Positions 1-9,230 of a stretch of 64,000 bases of DNA are shown in pieces. Origin of the DNA: Citrobacter freundii (GTDB taxonomy: Bacteria > Bacteroidota > Bacteroidia > Chitinophagales > Chitinophagaceae); assembly GCA_003243445.1 (NCBI GenBank), contig QFQQ01000032.1, forward strand, positions 1 through 64,000, written 5' to 3'. The translations under genes and the position numbers were made by a program. Under the pieces are notes generated by a model. The model saw only the letters and a program-made list of their open reading frames with translations. It did no database searches and was not told the origin of the DNA. Numbering within the stretch: position 1 is the stretch's first letter; every line of letters begins with the position of its first letter.

Positions 1-160
1 ACAGTGATCTCTCTGTATTAGTGACCGCCGACCGCCGACGGCCGACCGCAGACGATGCGTTAGGTAAGCGTTTTCTTTATATCCCGATATATAGTGATCT
101 CTCGATATTAACGACTGGTACCGCGGTCGGCGGTCGGCCGTCGGCCGTCGGCGGTCATCC
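1..160. repeat. Inverted pair of 7-bp tandem arrays (GACCGCC type)
   Basis: The left arm (22-54) is a degenerate 7-bp tandem repeat of the type GACCGCC/GACGGCC. The right arm (124-157) is the reverse complement of the same kind of array. Between them, the 18-bp word beginning AGTGATCTCTC occurs at 3-20 and again at 93-110. The right arm lies about 11 bp beyond the stop codon of the minus-strand gene ending at 169. The left edge may continue outside the window. This is one of several inverted short-period arrays in this window. Confidence 0.75.
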
Positions 161-168
161 CTCAGCAT

Positions 169-1026
169 TCACCCTTCCCTCAACCGCTTTACCACCGCAA
201 TCAAATCTTCCTCCCCATATTCATTTGCCGCCGAGCTGAAGGTCTCAAAAGCTGCTTTTCCCAGTGGTGTATCCAGTCCTTCACTTTTTGCGAGTCCGAG
301 ATCTTTTACGATCTGTTTGAGCGAGAAGGCAGCGTGGAAGTTTTGATGGAGAATTGCATCGCCTTTGATCTTCATAAAGGCATTACCCAAAGCACCATTA
401 TTGATCATGGTGATCAGATCGGCGGTGTTGATCCCGTTCTTTTCAGCAAACACCACGGCTTCTGCAAGACCAAGCGCATGAAAACTCAGCAGGCTGTTGA
501 TCGCTAATTTTGCCGCATTGCCTGCACCGGCATCACCAACACGCAAAGCCATTTTTCCCATTGCTTCCAGCACAGGTTTTACCTGTTGAAATACCGACTC
601 TTCTCCGCCAACCATGATCACCAGTACTCCATCTTCAGCTTGTTTAACGCTGCCGGAAACAGGCGCATCGAGATAATGATTGCCATGTTGTTTGCAGATC
701 GCCGAAAACTCCTTGCTGATCGATGAGGATACCGTGCTCATGTTGATGATCACTTTACCAGTGGTATTTGCGGAAAGTAATCCATCTGGTTTGTTGAAAA
801 TATCCCGGATCGCATTATCATCAGAGACCATTAATATAATGATGTCAGACTGTTTGATCAACGCCGCAGGACTGGATGCTATGGCAGCTCCCATCTCAAC
901 CAGCGCAGCCTCTTTTTCTTTGCTCCGGTTATAAACTGTAACGGCATACCCTGCTTTGATCAATTGTTTTGACATGGGAACGCCCATTTTACCAAGGCCG
1001 ATCCATCCGATAGAAGTTGTAGTCAT
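169..1026 (-). CDS. NAD(P)-dependent beta-hydroxyacid dehydrogenase (3-hydroxyisobutyrate dehydrogenase family)
   Basis: This is a 285-residue cytosolic oxidoreductase of the 3-hydroxyisobutyrate dehydrogenase/GLYR1 family, which oxidises beta-hydroxyacids or reduces short aldehyde acids with NAD(P). The N-terminus carries the Rossmann signature GLGKMG (about residues 10-15). It is followed by the substrate-binding motif DAPVSGS and, near residue 171, the GNAAKL segment holding the family's catalytic lysine. The start at 1026 (MTTTSIGWIG) is preferred because it puts the Rossmann strand at the N-terminus as in the family. The upstream 25 codons of the longer frame look non-coding. The exact substrate cannot be told from sequence. 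It stands alone, divergent from the ABC-F gene. Confidence 0.9.
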   Translation of the reverse strand: MTTTSIGWIGLGKMGVPMSKQLIKAGYAVTVYNRSKEKEAALVEMGAAIASSPAALIKQSDIIILMVSDDNAIRDIFNKPDGLLSANTTGKVIINMSTVSSSISKEFSAICKQHGNHYLDAPVSGSVKQAEDGVLVIMVGGEESVFQQVKPVLEAMGKMALRVGDAGAGNAAKLAINSLLSFHALGLAEAVVFAEKNGINTADLITMINNGALGNAFMKIKGDAILHQNFHAAFSLKQIVKDLGLAKSEGLDTPLGKAAFETFSSAANEYGEEDLIAVVKRLREG

Positions 1027-1142
1027 GGGAAGAGTTTGAGAATGCAAAGATAATCCCTGTTGCCCATCAGCGCTGCCTGCCGGTAATTCGGCCAGCGTCA
1101 ACCTGTATCGCTTTGCACTTTTCGGTTTTTAATAGAATGTAT

Positions 1143-1150
1143 TATTTTTG
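1143..1150 (+). promoter_or_regulatory. Candidate -7 box for the ABC-F gene
   Basis: TATTTTTG fits the Bacteroidetes -7 consensus TAnnTTTG and lies about 108 bp upstream of the ABC-F start. A TTTG at 1112-1115 is too far upstream (27 bp) for a standard -33 element, so support is partial. The long leader would leave room for attenuation, which is known for some ABC-F genes, but no clear leader peptide was seen. Confidence 0.3.
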
Positions 1151-1257
1151 CATCATTCCTTCACGAACAAAGCATTAATGTAGAATATTCTTTCTTACCG
1201 GTTAACACGAATGCAGAGCGTCCGCTTTGCAATTGTTTACTTATAAAAGAAAGAATT

Positions 1258-2844
1258 ATGCTTATTCTTCAAGATGTTACGTATAAACATCCGGATCAGG
1301 ATGTATTATTTTCCGGGCTTGATCTCTCTGTAAATCCACATGATAAGATAGCGCTTGTCGGCAATAACGGCACCGGCAAATCAACTTTATTAAGGCTCAT
1401 TGCCGGCGAACTTCCTGTTTTTGCAGGATCGATCCGCCGTAATGTTATATCTTATTATATCCCTCAGTTATTCGGGCAATATGATCATTTCACCATCGCT
1501 GAAGCATTACGGATCGATAAAAAGCTACTTGCGCTGAAACAAATATTGAACGGTGATGTAAGCGAACAAAACATGAACATGTTGAATGATGACTGGACGA
1601 TTGAAGAACGCTGTCACGAAGCGCTTGATCACTGGCGACTGGAAGTGCAGGATCTCTTTACTCCAATGGCTGCTCTCAGTGGTGGGCAAAAAACAAAAGC
1701 GTTTCTTGCAGGCATCGACATACACCAGCCTGAATTTGTTTTACTGGATGAACCAGGCAATCATCTTGATGCGGACAGCCGCGCTATTTTGTATGATTAT
1801 ATTCAACACACAGATGATACATTGCTGGTGGTGAGTCATGACCGTACTTTATTGAATCTGCTGACCACCGTCTTCGAACTGGATCAGGGGAAGATCCATG
1901 TTTATGGTGGTAATTATGAATTCTATCGTGAGCAAAAATTGGTCACGACCCAGGCTCTTCAACAGGATGTACAGAGCAAGGAAAAAGCTTTGCGAAAGGC
2001 AAGGCAAACCGAACGTGAAGCGGCAGAACGCCAGCAAAAATTGGATGCCCGCGGCAAAAAGAAACAGGAGAAAGCTGGTCTTCCTACTATTTCCATGAAC
2101 ACTTTCAGGAATAACGCAGAAAAAAGTACCGCGCGCGTGAAAGGTGTGCATGAAGAAAAAGTGGATGGTATTTATCGCGAACTGGAATCACTGCGCAAAG
2201 ATCTTCCCGGTGCAGATAAAATGAAAATGATTTTTGATGATTCAACTTTGCATAAAGGGAAACGACTGATCATTGCAAACGATGTTGATCATAAATACAA
2301 CGATCAATGGCTGTGGAAAGAACCGCTCAGTTTTCAGATCAGCAGCGGTGAACGCATCGCTATTAAAGGTGCGAATGGCTCAGGGAAAACGACCCTGATC
2401 CGTTTGATGCTTGGCGATCTTCGGCCCACAAAAGGTACAATGGTGAATGCTGCCAGTCAGACGATCTATATTGACCAGGAATATTCGATCATTTCAACCG
2501 GCCTTTCGCTGTATGAACAGGCACAACGATTCAATACCGCCAATCTCCCGGAGCATGCGGTGAAGAACAGGTTGACGAAGTTCTTATTTACCAAAGGTGA
2601 TTGGGATAAATCATCTTCCATATTAAGCGGCGGGGAACGGATGCGGCTGCTGCTTTGTTGTCTTACACTCACCCCAGTGCCACCTGATATTATCGTGCTG
2701 GATGAACCGACCAATAACCTCGATATTCAAAACGTGGAGATCTTAACAAACGCGATCAATGAATACAAAGGAACACTTATTGTTGTTTCACATGATGCGA
2801 ATTTTCTTGCGCAAACAGGTATAACAAGATTCATGGAATTGTAA
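1258..2844 (+). CDS. ABC-F family ATP-binding protein (ribosome-associated type)
   Basis: A 528-residue soluble protein with two ABC ATPase domains and no membrane segments, the architecture of ABC-F translation factors (EttA/Uup/antibiotic-resistance types). Domain 1 has Walker A GNNGTGKS (35-42), signature LSGGQ and Walker B ending in DEPGNHLD. Domain 2 has GANGSGKT, LSGGER and DEPTNNLD. The charged, coiled linker between them (about residues 225-300, rich in K, R, E and Q) matches the interdomain arm that enters the ribosomal E/P site. In the first Walker B the usual DEPTNHLD reads DEPGNHLD. Whether it is housekeeping or a resistance factor cannot be decided. It converges with the HAD gene, with only 8 bp between stops. 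Confidence 0.93.
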   Translation: MLILQDVTYKHPDQDVLFSGLDLSVNPHDKIALVGNNGTGKSTLLRLIAGELPVFAGSIRRNVISYYIPQLFGQYDHFTIAEALRIDKKLLALKQILNGDVSEQNMNMLNDDWTIEERCHEALDHWRLEVQDLFTPMAALSGGQKTKAFLAGIDIHQPEFVLLDEPGNHLDADSRAILYDYIQHTDDTLLVVSHDRTLLNLLTTVFELDQGKIHVYGGNYEFYREQKLVTTQALQQDVQSKEKALRKARQTEREAAERQQKLDARGKKKQEKAGLPTISMNTFRNNAEKSTARVKGVHEEKVDGIYRELESLRKDLPGADKMKMIFDDSTLHKGKRLIIANDVDHKYNDQWLWKEPLSFQISSGERIAIKGANGSGKTTLIRLMLGDLRPTKGTMVNAASQTIYIDQEYSIISTGLSLYEQAQRFNTANLPEHAVKNRLTKFLFTKGDWDKSSSILSGGERMRLLLCCLTLTPVPPDIIVLDEPTNNLDIQNVEILTNAINEYKGTLIVVSHDANFLAQTGITRFMEL

Positions 2845-2852
2845 AGAAAGAT

Positions 2853-3566
2853 CTACGAAACCAGTTGTGAATGTTTGATATTTTTCAACTGGTCACACAA
2901 GTCAATCATATCCCTGCATGTCAGATCAGGTGTTGGAGCCAATGGATACAGCAACTGGTTTGACTGCCGGATATAAGCCGTTTGAAAACCTGCATTTTTT
3001 GCACCGGCAATATCCCAGCCATGACCGGAAACCATCATGATGTCAGTACATTCAACATTGAGTTTATGCGCCGCCCATCGGTAAACTTCTATTGACGGTT
3101 TGTATTTATGCACTCCCTCGGCGGTCAATACCTCTTCAAAATAGGAGATGAGCCCGCTCTGTTCCATCCGGTGCATGACCAGTGAAGCAGGAGAATTGGT
3201 CAGAGCAGCGATCCTGAAATCCTGATCGGCGATGCCGGACAACCCTTCCTGCACATTTTCCTTAACAGGTAAATGTTTCATCAGCTCGAGCACACCTTTG
3301 ATCTCGTCGTCTGTAATGGAAGATTTCAGCAGTTGTGCCGTCATTTTCAATGTTGCGGCGGCGATCGATTGAAAATCGTGAAACTGAACAGTGCAATTAT
3401 CAACAAATGTGTACTGCATGCAAAGTTCAAACCAGATGGTATATCCACGTTTGCTGTCAAGCAATGCATTCACGCGCCGGGCGATATCGCTCATGTCAAG
3501 AATGGTGTCGTACACGTCAAATACAATGAGCTTTGGGGCAACAACAGCTGGTCTCGGATCTTCCAT
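2853..3566 (-). CDS. Haloacid dehalogenase type II (HAD superfamily hydrolase)
   Basis: A 237-residue HAD hydrolase. The nucleophile motif is FDVYDT (Asp17), motif II is TNS, motif III is the lysine in KYKPS, and motif IV is the SGHGWD segment. The last closely resembles the SSHGWD of L-2-haloacid dehalogenases, which hydrolyse 2-halocarboxylic acids. Some family members are instead generic phosphatases. The start at 3566 (MEDPRP) is chosen because the 12 codons upstream in the longer frame are not conserved-looking. It converges with the ABC-F gene. Confidence 0.85.
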   Translation of the reverse strand: MEDPRPAVVAPKLIVFDVYDTILDMSDIARRVNALLDSKRGYTIWFELCMQYTFVDNCTVQFHDFQSIAAATLKMTAQLLKSSITDDEIKGVLELMKHLPVKENVQEGLSGIADQDFRIAALTNSPASLVMHRMEQSGLISYFEEVLTAEGVHKYKPSIEVYRWAAHKLNVECTDIMMVSGHGWDIAGAKNAGFQTAYIRQSNQLLYPLAPTPDLTCRDMIDLCDQLKNIKHSQLVS

Positions 3567-3784
3567 TTGTCTGAACTTTATTTGTCCGGGAAAGAATAGC
3601 AATCAAAGTGCCGGTTTCCCAATCCTTTATCTTTATGGCCGGATCAGGAATTTTTCATGTATCGAAACCGTACAGATGTGTCCGGAAATAAAACGATTTT
3701 ATGCTGCGTGCTTAATTTAAATTGTTTTTAATCAATCTGTTAATAAGCCGGCCTGGATTTGGTGCAGTCATTTCAAAATTACCC

Positions 3785-6181
3785 ATGTTCAAGAGCTATA
3801 TAAAGATCGCGTTCAGGAATCTCCGGAAGAACCGCCTGATCTCGTTTATTAATCTTTTCGGATTGGCGCTTTCTATGTCGGTTGGCATGATGGTGCTGGT
3901 CATTTTGCAACATGAGTTGAGTTATGACCGTTTTCATCCGTTTCCGGACAGAACATATCGTGTCACCAGCCATTTCAAACAAAAAGATGGCGGTGTCTTC
4001 ACATTGGCGAGCACACCGCTGCCATTGTATACAACCGTAAAAAGAGATAAAACGCAGGTTGAAGATGTGGTGAATATTTATCCGTCACTGAATGGTGTGG
4101 CGAAAAGTGACTCCAAAGAGTTGAACATTAATGGTGCATTTACGGATGCATCATTCTTCAATGTGCTGGGTTTTTCTTTGCAAAAAGGGAATATTCATAC
4201 GGCCCTGAGTGAGCCGAATAGCATCGTGATCACGCAAAATACGGCCCAGCGTTTTTTTGGTCATGAAGATCCGATGGGTAAAACAATAGAGGTCGGAGGA
4301 AAAGGTTTATACAATGTAACCGGCGTATTGAATGAACCGCCAGGTCTTTCTCATATCGACTTTGATGCTTACGCATCTTTCTCTACCGTTCCTGTGCTGG
4401 AGCATACGGATAAAATTGCAAACAGGCTGGAAAATAAAGATGATATTGGTGTGAGTTATACTTACGTACTGTTAAGAAAGAATATTACATCATCATCTTT
4501 CCAGCAAATGCTGAATGGCATTGTAGCGGATTGGACAAAAGGTAGTAAAGAAGGTTTGTTATCCTTCAATCTTCAGGCAATAACAGATATCCGTCCGGGC
4601 AATGCTGATATTTATAATGATATCGGTGGCGGTACTTCGTGGGATAAATTGTGGACTGAAATTATTGTATGTCTTGTTATCCTGATCGCGGCTTGTTTTA
4701 ACTATACGAATCTTACGATCGCGAGGGCGCTTACACGTGCAAAAGAATCGGGTATCCGTAAGATCGTTGGAGCAAAACGTCACCAGTTATTTACGCAGTA
4801 TCTTACAGAATCGCTTTTACAATCCTTACTGGCGTTGGGTATTTCGTGGGTGTTGCTTTCATTTATCATAAAATATGCTCCGTTCAATGACGGTTATGAA
4901 TTCATTCCTTCTTCCTGGAAAGTGAATCCGTCTTATATCATTTATTCAATTTGTTTTGCATTGTTCACGGGTTTGCTTGCAGGTATTGCGCCCGCATGGA
5001 CACTGTCTGCTTTTCAGCCATTGCGTGTATTAAAGAACCTTTCCACGGCGCGCATTTTTGGAAAAATTAGTTTACAAAAAACGCTGGTGGTCTTTCAGTA
5101 TAGTCTGTCGCTGGTGATCATTATTTTCCTGGTCACTTTCTACCGGCAGTTTGCATTTATGGGTTCCGCTGATCCGGGGTTCAAGCGTGACAATGTGCTG
5201 GTCATTCCATTAAAAGGGACAAAGGCTGCGATCGCTTCGCAAAAAATTGCGGCAGTAAGTGGTGTGCAGAATGTAACGGCCATGTCTTCCATGTTCACCG
5301 GGCATTTTTCGGGGCTTTCAACGAATGCCTGGATGAGCGATCCCCAGCAGACGATCAAATTGAATACGCTTTTCACTGCTGCGTCTTTTATTCCTGCAAT
5401 GAACCTTGAATTACTTGCCGGAAGAAATTTTCAATCAAGATCTGATTCAGCAAAAGAGAACGAGATCATCATCAATACACGCGCCATGCAGATGCTTGGT
5501 GTAACCGCCGCCGGTCAGGCGATCGGTAAAAGTATTTTTGTAAATGATAGTACAAAACTTGAAGTGATCGGGGTGATAAAAGATTTCGCGTATGAAAATG
5601 TGGGAAAACCGATTGACCCGCTTTGTCTCCGCAATAACGAAGCTGCCTGCAATTTCCTGCTTGTCGATGCAGGTAACAGCGACCATAAAGCTATAACCAG
5701 CCGGATAAAAGCGGCCTGGAGTGAAGCTGCGCCGAAGACAGATACGGAGTTCAGCTGGTTGAATGAAGACCTCGAACGGAATAATTCACAAACAGCCACA
5801 GTATCGCTGCTGGGTTATCTTGCCTTTATCGCATTAAGTATTGCTACGCTTGGCTTGCTTGGCCTTGTGATCTTTTCTGTGGAAACAAGAAGAAAGGAGA
5901 TCGGCATCCGGAAAGTGGCTGGTGCAAGCAAAACGCAGGTCGTGCGGTTGCTGAGCAGGGGATATATAAAACTGTTACTGATCGCTGGTGCGATCGCCGT
6001 TCCGATCGGACATGTCATGGGCTTTTTATTCCTGCAGAATTTCGCGAGCAGGGTTGACTATGCATTGTTCTATGGAATGATGTGCTTTCTGTTCCTCCTG
6101 TTCATCGGATTGGTGACGATCATTTCGCAGACATATAAAGCATCACTGGAGAACCCGGTGAACAGCTTACGGACCGAATAA
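3785..6181 (+). CDS. ABC transporter permease, MacB/FtsX type
   Basis: A 798-residue inner-membrane permease with two MacB-type periplasmic core domains, each followed by FtsX domains. There is one N-terminal TM helix (about 20-45), a periplasmic core, three TM helices (about 285-420), another TM and core, then three C-terminal TM helices (about 675-790). The motif GIRKIVGA and its second copy GIRKVAGAS are the coupling-helix signatures of this family. Such permeases work with a MacB-like ATPase in mechanotransmission or lipoprotein/peptide export, but no ATPase is encoded beside it. The start at 3785 (MFKSYIKIAFRN) matches the conserved N-terminus of the family and of the similar gene at 32869. 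Confidence 0.9.
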   Translation: MFKSYIKIAFRNLRKNRLISFINLFGLALSMSVGMMVLVILQHELSYDRFHPFPDRTYRVTSHFKQKDGGVFTLASTPLPLYTTVKRDKTQVEDVVNIYPSLNGVAKSDSKELNINGAFTDASFFNVLGFSLQKGNIHTALSEPNSIVITQNTAQRFFGHEDPMGKTIEVGGKGLYNVTGVLNEPPGLSHIDFDAYASFSTVPVLEHTDKIANRLENKDDIGVSYTYVLLRKNITSSSFQQMLNGIVADWTKGSKEGLLSFNLQAITDIRPGNADIYNDIGGGTSWDKLWTEIIVCLVILIAACFNYTNLTIARALTRAKESGIRKIVGAKRHQLFTQYLTESLLQSLLALGISWVLLSFIIKYAPFNDGYEFIPSSWKVNPSYIIYSICFALFTGLLAGIAPAWTLSAFQPLRVLKNLSTARIFGKISLQKTLVVFQYSLSLVIIIFLVTFYRQFAFMGSADPGFKRDNVLVIPLKGTKAAIASQKIAAVSGVQNVTAMSSMFTGHFSGLSTNAWMSDPQQTIKLNTLFTAASFIPAMNLELLAGRNFQSRSDSAKENEIIINTRAMQMLGVTAAGQAIGKSIFVNDSTKLEVIGVIKDFAYENVGKPIDPLCLRNNEAACNFLLVDAGNSDHKAITSRIKAAWSEAAPKTDTEFSWLNEDLERNNSQTATVSLLGYLAFIALSIATLGLLGLVIFSVETRRKEIGIRKVAGASKTQVVRLLSRGYIKLLLIAGAIAVPIGHVMGFLFLQNFASRVDYALFYGMMCFLFLLFIGLVTIISQTYKASLENPVNSLRTE

Positions 6182-6276
6182 CGGGATCTGGGAGCAGTTT
6201 TCAGCTTTTCGGACATATATTCAGCTTCAGATTTTCTTCTAAATCAGGTTTCAGTTTTGTGCGAAAGATCACAATA

Positions 6277-8682
6277 ATGAAACCTGTTTTATTTGTTTTG
6301 CTGCTGACCGGTTTTATCACCACCGCATTTTCGCAGGTGAGTAAGGTCACCATTTCCGGCCGGCTGAAAGATGCCGGGACCAAAGAGGAGCTGTCTTATG
6401 CGAACGTCACCCTGAATAAAAATGACACTGTTTTTGTTGCGGGTACAATCTCCGGGGAAGACGGGCAATTTGTTGTGGCAGATGTCGCTCCCGGAACTTA
6501 TACACTGGTCATCTCTTCGGCAGCATATCAATCAAAAAGACAACGGGTGGTTGTCGGCCAGTTATCCGGCTTTCTCGATCTGGGATTGATCCAGCTTGAT
6601 CGGGAAGAACGCGTGCTGGAAGGTGTGACGGTCAGCGGAACACAGGAAACGGTATCTTCAAAAATGGATAAGAAAACCTTCAGTGTTGCGGATAATATCA
6701 GCCAGTCCGGAGGTTCCGTGCTTGAAGTAATGAAAAACCTTCCGGGTGTTACAGTTGGTGACGGAGGGAAATTATTACTTCGCGGTAATGATAAAGTAAT
6801 GGTGCTGATCGACGGTAAGCAAACAGCACTTACTGGTTTTGGCGGGCAGTCAGGGCTGGATAATATTCCGGCTTCGGCAATCGAAAGGGTAGAGATCATC
6901 AACAATCCGTCTTCCCGTTATGATGCTTCGGGTAATGCCGGCATCATTAATATCATTTATAAAAAAGAAAAAAAAGAAGGATTTAATGGAAAGATCGGGC
7001 TGAGTACGGGCGCGGGCGCGTTATGGGTAAAGAAAGAAAATCTTCCGACGATCCGGCCACAATATACTTTCACGCCAAAGATCAATCCATCACTTTCGCT
7101 GAACTACCGGGAAAAGAAGGTGAATATATTTTTCCAGGGTGACAATCTTTACACAAAGACGCTTAATAAAAATGAATTTGTTGACCGGTATTATGATAAT
7201 GGAGATACAGTTCGTCAGCAAACAAAACGAAACCGTACCACCAATGTGATCACGGCAAGGACAGGTATTGACTGGATTGCGAATTCCAGCAACACCTTCA
7301 CTTTATCAGGCCTTTTCTCCAGCGAGAAAATATTGGACAGAGGTGATGAACCCTTCTTCAATTATGATCTTTCACAGAGGCGCCGTCTCTGGCAATTCCT
7401 GGAAGATGAATTGAAGACAACCGCAACCGCGTCTGCCACCTGGCAACATCGTTTCCGGCAACCGGGCCGGTTGCTGAGCGCGGGCTTCAACTATACATTT
7501 CACCGGGAAGATGAAAAATATTTTTTCACCAATATTCTTCCTTCTTATACAGGTCTTGATTCATTCAAATTATTATCGGATGAACATGTGGCGGATCTTA
7601 CGCTGGACTATGTGCAGCCGTTGAAACAAGGACGTTTTGAGACTGGTGTAAAATTCAGGCGGAGATATATTCCCGTGAATATGCAATTCAAACCGGGCAT
7701 CCATTCTCCGCTTGATTCTGCTGCGGGTGGTTATGCCAGTTATGGGGAAACCATTCCTGCGATCTATGGAAATTATATTTATGAAAATGAAAAGATCGAA
7801 CTGGAAGGTGGTGTGCGGCTTGAATATGTAACCCTTGATTATTTCGTAAATCCGAATCACCCGGTTTATAAAAGCGACGGCTATCATTATTTTCAGCCAT
7901 TTCCTACTGTTCGCCTGGCATACCGGATCAGCGATCAGCAGAAGGTCTCACTATTCTATAACAGGCGGGTGGACCGGCCAAATGAAGTGGATATCCGGAT
8001 ATTTCCAAAGTATGATGATGCGGAGATCATAAAGGTTGGTAATCCGGCACTGCGTCCACAGTTTACCAATAGTTTTGAGCTGGGCTATCGCGCGGGCTGG
8101 ACGAAGGGATTTATTTTCTCTTCTTTGTATCACAAAAGAATGAATGCAACGATCACGCGGATCGGAACAGTTGTGCCGGGCAGTGATCTTGTATATAATA
8201 TTTTTCAGAATGCGGGAAAAAGTTACAGCACCGGTATCGAAGTGATCCTGTCGCAAAAAGTGAAACAGTGGATGACATTGAATCTTACCATGAACGGATA
8301 CAGGAATATCATCGATTCATTTTCTGTTGTAAATAAATACCCGCAGGAAAATGTTTATTCGGCTCCGCGCGAAAGTATTTTCTCGGGCAACATAAAACTG
8401 AATGCTTTGATGCAATTGCCCGGCAAAACGGAAGCACAGGTGTCCGCGATCTACCTCGCGCCGGACCTGATACCGCAGGGAAAGATCTATTCACGGTTCT
8501 CCATAGATCTCGGCGTCAGGAAGGCTATTCAGAAGGGCAGTGGTGAGGTGTTCGTAAATGCAACGGATGTAGCCAACACGCTGCGTTTGAAGAGACAGAT
8601 CAACGGGAACGGTTTTCATTACATTGCCACAGATTATTATGAAACGCAGGTGGTGCGGATTGGATACAGCTATAAGTTTTAG
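6277..8682 (+). CDS. TonB-dependent receptor, outer-membrane beta-barrel family protein
   Basis: An 801-residue outer-membrane protein. A signal peptide (about 1-20, ending AFSQ) is followed by a carboxypeptidase-regulatory-like beta-sandwich (about 25-105). Next comes a TonB plug domain (about 115-220), with VMVLIDGKQT and the plug-end segment IERVEIINNPSSRYDASG. A large beta-barrel ends in the aromatic terminus YSYKF. This subfamily (OMP_b-brl_3 type) is widespread in Bacteroidota and its substrates are mostly unknown. The ATG at 6277 is preferred over the GTG at 6259 because the signal peptide begins there. It lies 95 bp after the permease gene with no clear terminator between them. Confidence 0.9.
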   Translation: MKPVLFVLLLTGFITTAFSQVSKVTISGRLKDAGTKEELSYANVTLNKNDTVFVAGTISGEDGQFVVADVAPGTYTLVISSAAYQSKRQRVVVGQLSGFLDLGLIQLDREERVLEGVTVSGTQETVSSKMDKKTFSVADNISQSGGSVLEVMKNLPGVTVGDGGKLLLRGNDKVMVLIDGKQTALTGFGGQSGLDNIPASAIERVEIINNPSSRYDASGNAGIINIIYKKEKKEGFNGKIGLSTGAGALWVKKENLPTIRPQYTFTPKINPSLSLNYREKKVNIFFQGDNLYTKTLNKNEFVDRYYDNGDTVRQQTKRNRTTNVITARTGIDWIANSSNTFTLSGLFSSEKILDRGDEPFFNYDLSQRRRLWQFLEDELKTTATASATWQHRFRQPGRLLSAGFNYTFHREDEKYFFTNILPSYTGLDSFKLLSDEHVADLTLDYVQPLKQGRFETGVKFRRRYIPVNMQFKPGIHSPLDSAAGGYASYGETIPAIYGNYIYENEKIELEGGVRLEYVTLDYFVNPNHPVYKSDGYHYFQPFPTVRLAYRISDQQKVSLFYNRRVDRPNEVDIRIFPKYDDAEIIKVGNPALRPQFTNSFELGYRAGWTKGFIFSSLYHKRMNATITRIGTVVPGSDLVYNIFQNAGKSYSTGIEVILSQKVKQWMTLNLTMNGYRNIIDSFSVVNKYPQENVYSAPRESIFSGNIKLNALMQLPGKTEAQVSAIYLAPDLIPQGKIYSRFSIDLGVRKAIQKGSGEVFVNATDVANTLRLKRQINGNGFHYIATDYYETQVVRIGYSYKF

Positions 8683-8683
8683 T

Positions 8684-9230
8684 ATTCGATGTTCGATGAT
8701 CGGAATTCGATGTTCGATGATCGATGATCGATGCGCGATGGTCGATGACCGGCTTGGGATTCGAATAATTCTTTCTATAGGGTACAATTCTAATTCAATG
8801 TCGTTTAGTGACGGAGCGAAGAGTTTGTCATCCCGGCACCGCCTACGCCAAGCTTCAGCGGGCAGGCCGGGCAATCTAACGTTTAATTCAATTTCAAGAC
8901 TGCCAGAGCTGGAAGCTCCTCAATTGTGCTACCGTGTACTCACGACTTTGACTGGCGTAAGGTTCCTCCTCCGGCGGACACGTCCCGCGGATTACGCAGA
9001 TGACAGTCTGCTATCAGCAACTAATCTGCGAAATCTGCGTATCCAATAGAGATCCGGACCCGCAGTAAAATATTTTTCATTAATAGTGAGGATAAATCTG
9101 CGAAATCTGCGGGCTCTGTCCGCCGTAGCGAAGCGGAGGAGGGAACCTTACGCCAATCAAAGTCGTGAGTACACGGTAACTGGTTATCGACCATCGCGCA
9201 TCGAACATCGATCATCGAACATCTAGCATC
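8684..9230. repeat. Nested inverted-repeat element filling the gap between two convergent stop codons
   Basis: The outer shell is a 7-bp array of the type CGATGNN at 8684-8750 with an inverted partner at 9185-9230. The first begins one base after the TAG of the TonB receptor and the second ends one base before the stop of the RND gene. The next shell is an inverted repeat at 8930-8980 and 9117-9178, nearly identical apart from a 9-bp insertion (GTAGCGAAG) in the right arm. The inner shell has the words CCGCGGATTACGCAGAT (near 8984) and, inverted, a 9-bp tandem of AATCTGCGA type at 9094-9113. A direct copy of that tandem is at 9023-9039. No open frame in this stretch looks like a protein. Confidence 0.85.

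Noticed and set aside
8684..8750. CRISPR-like repeat array
   Set aside because: The units are 7 bp, contiguous and degenerate, with no unique spacers and no cas genes nearby.
8624..9049. 141-residue plus-strand open frame
   Set aside because: It starts inside the TonB receptor and runs through tandem repeats, giving repetitive, non-family-like sequence.
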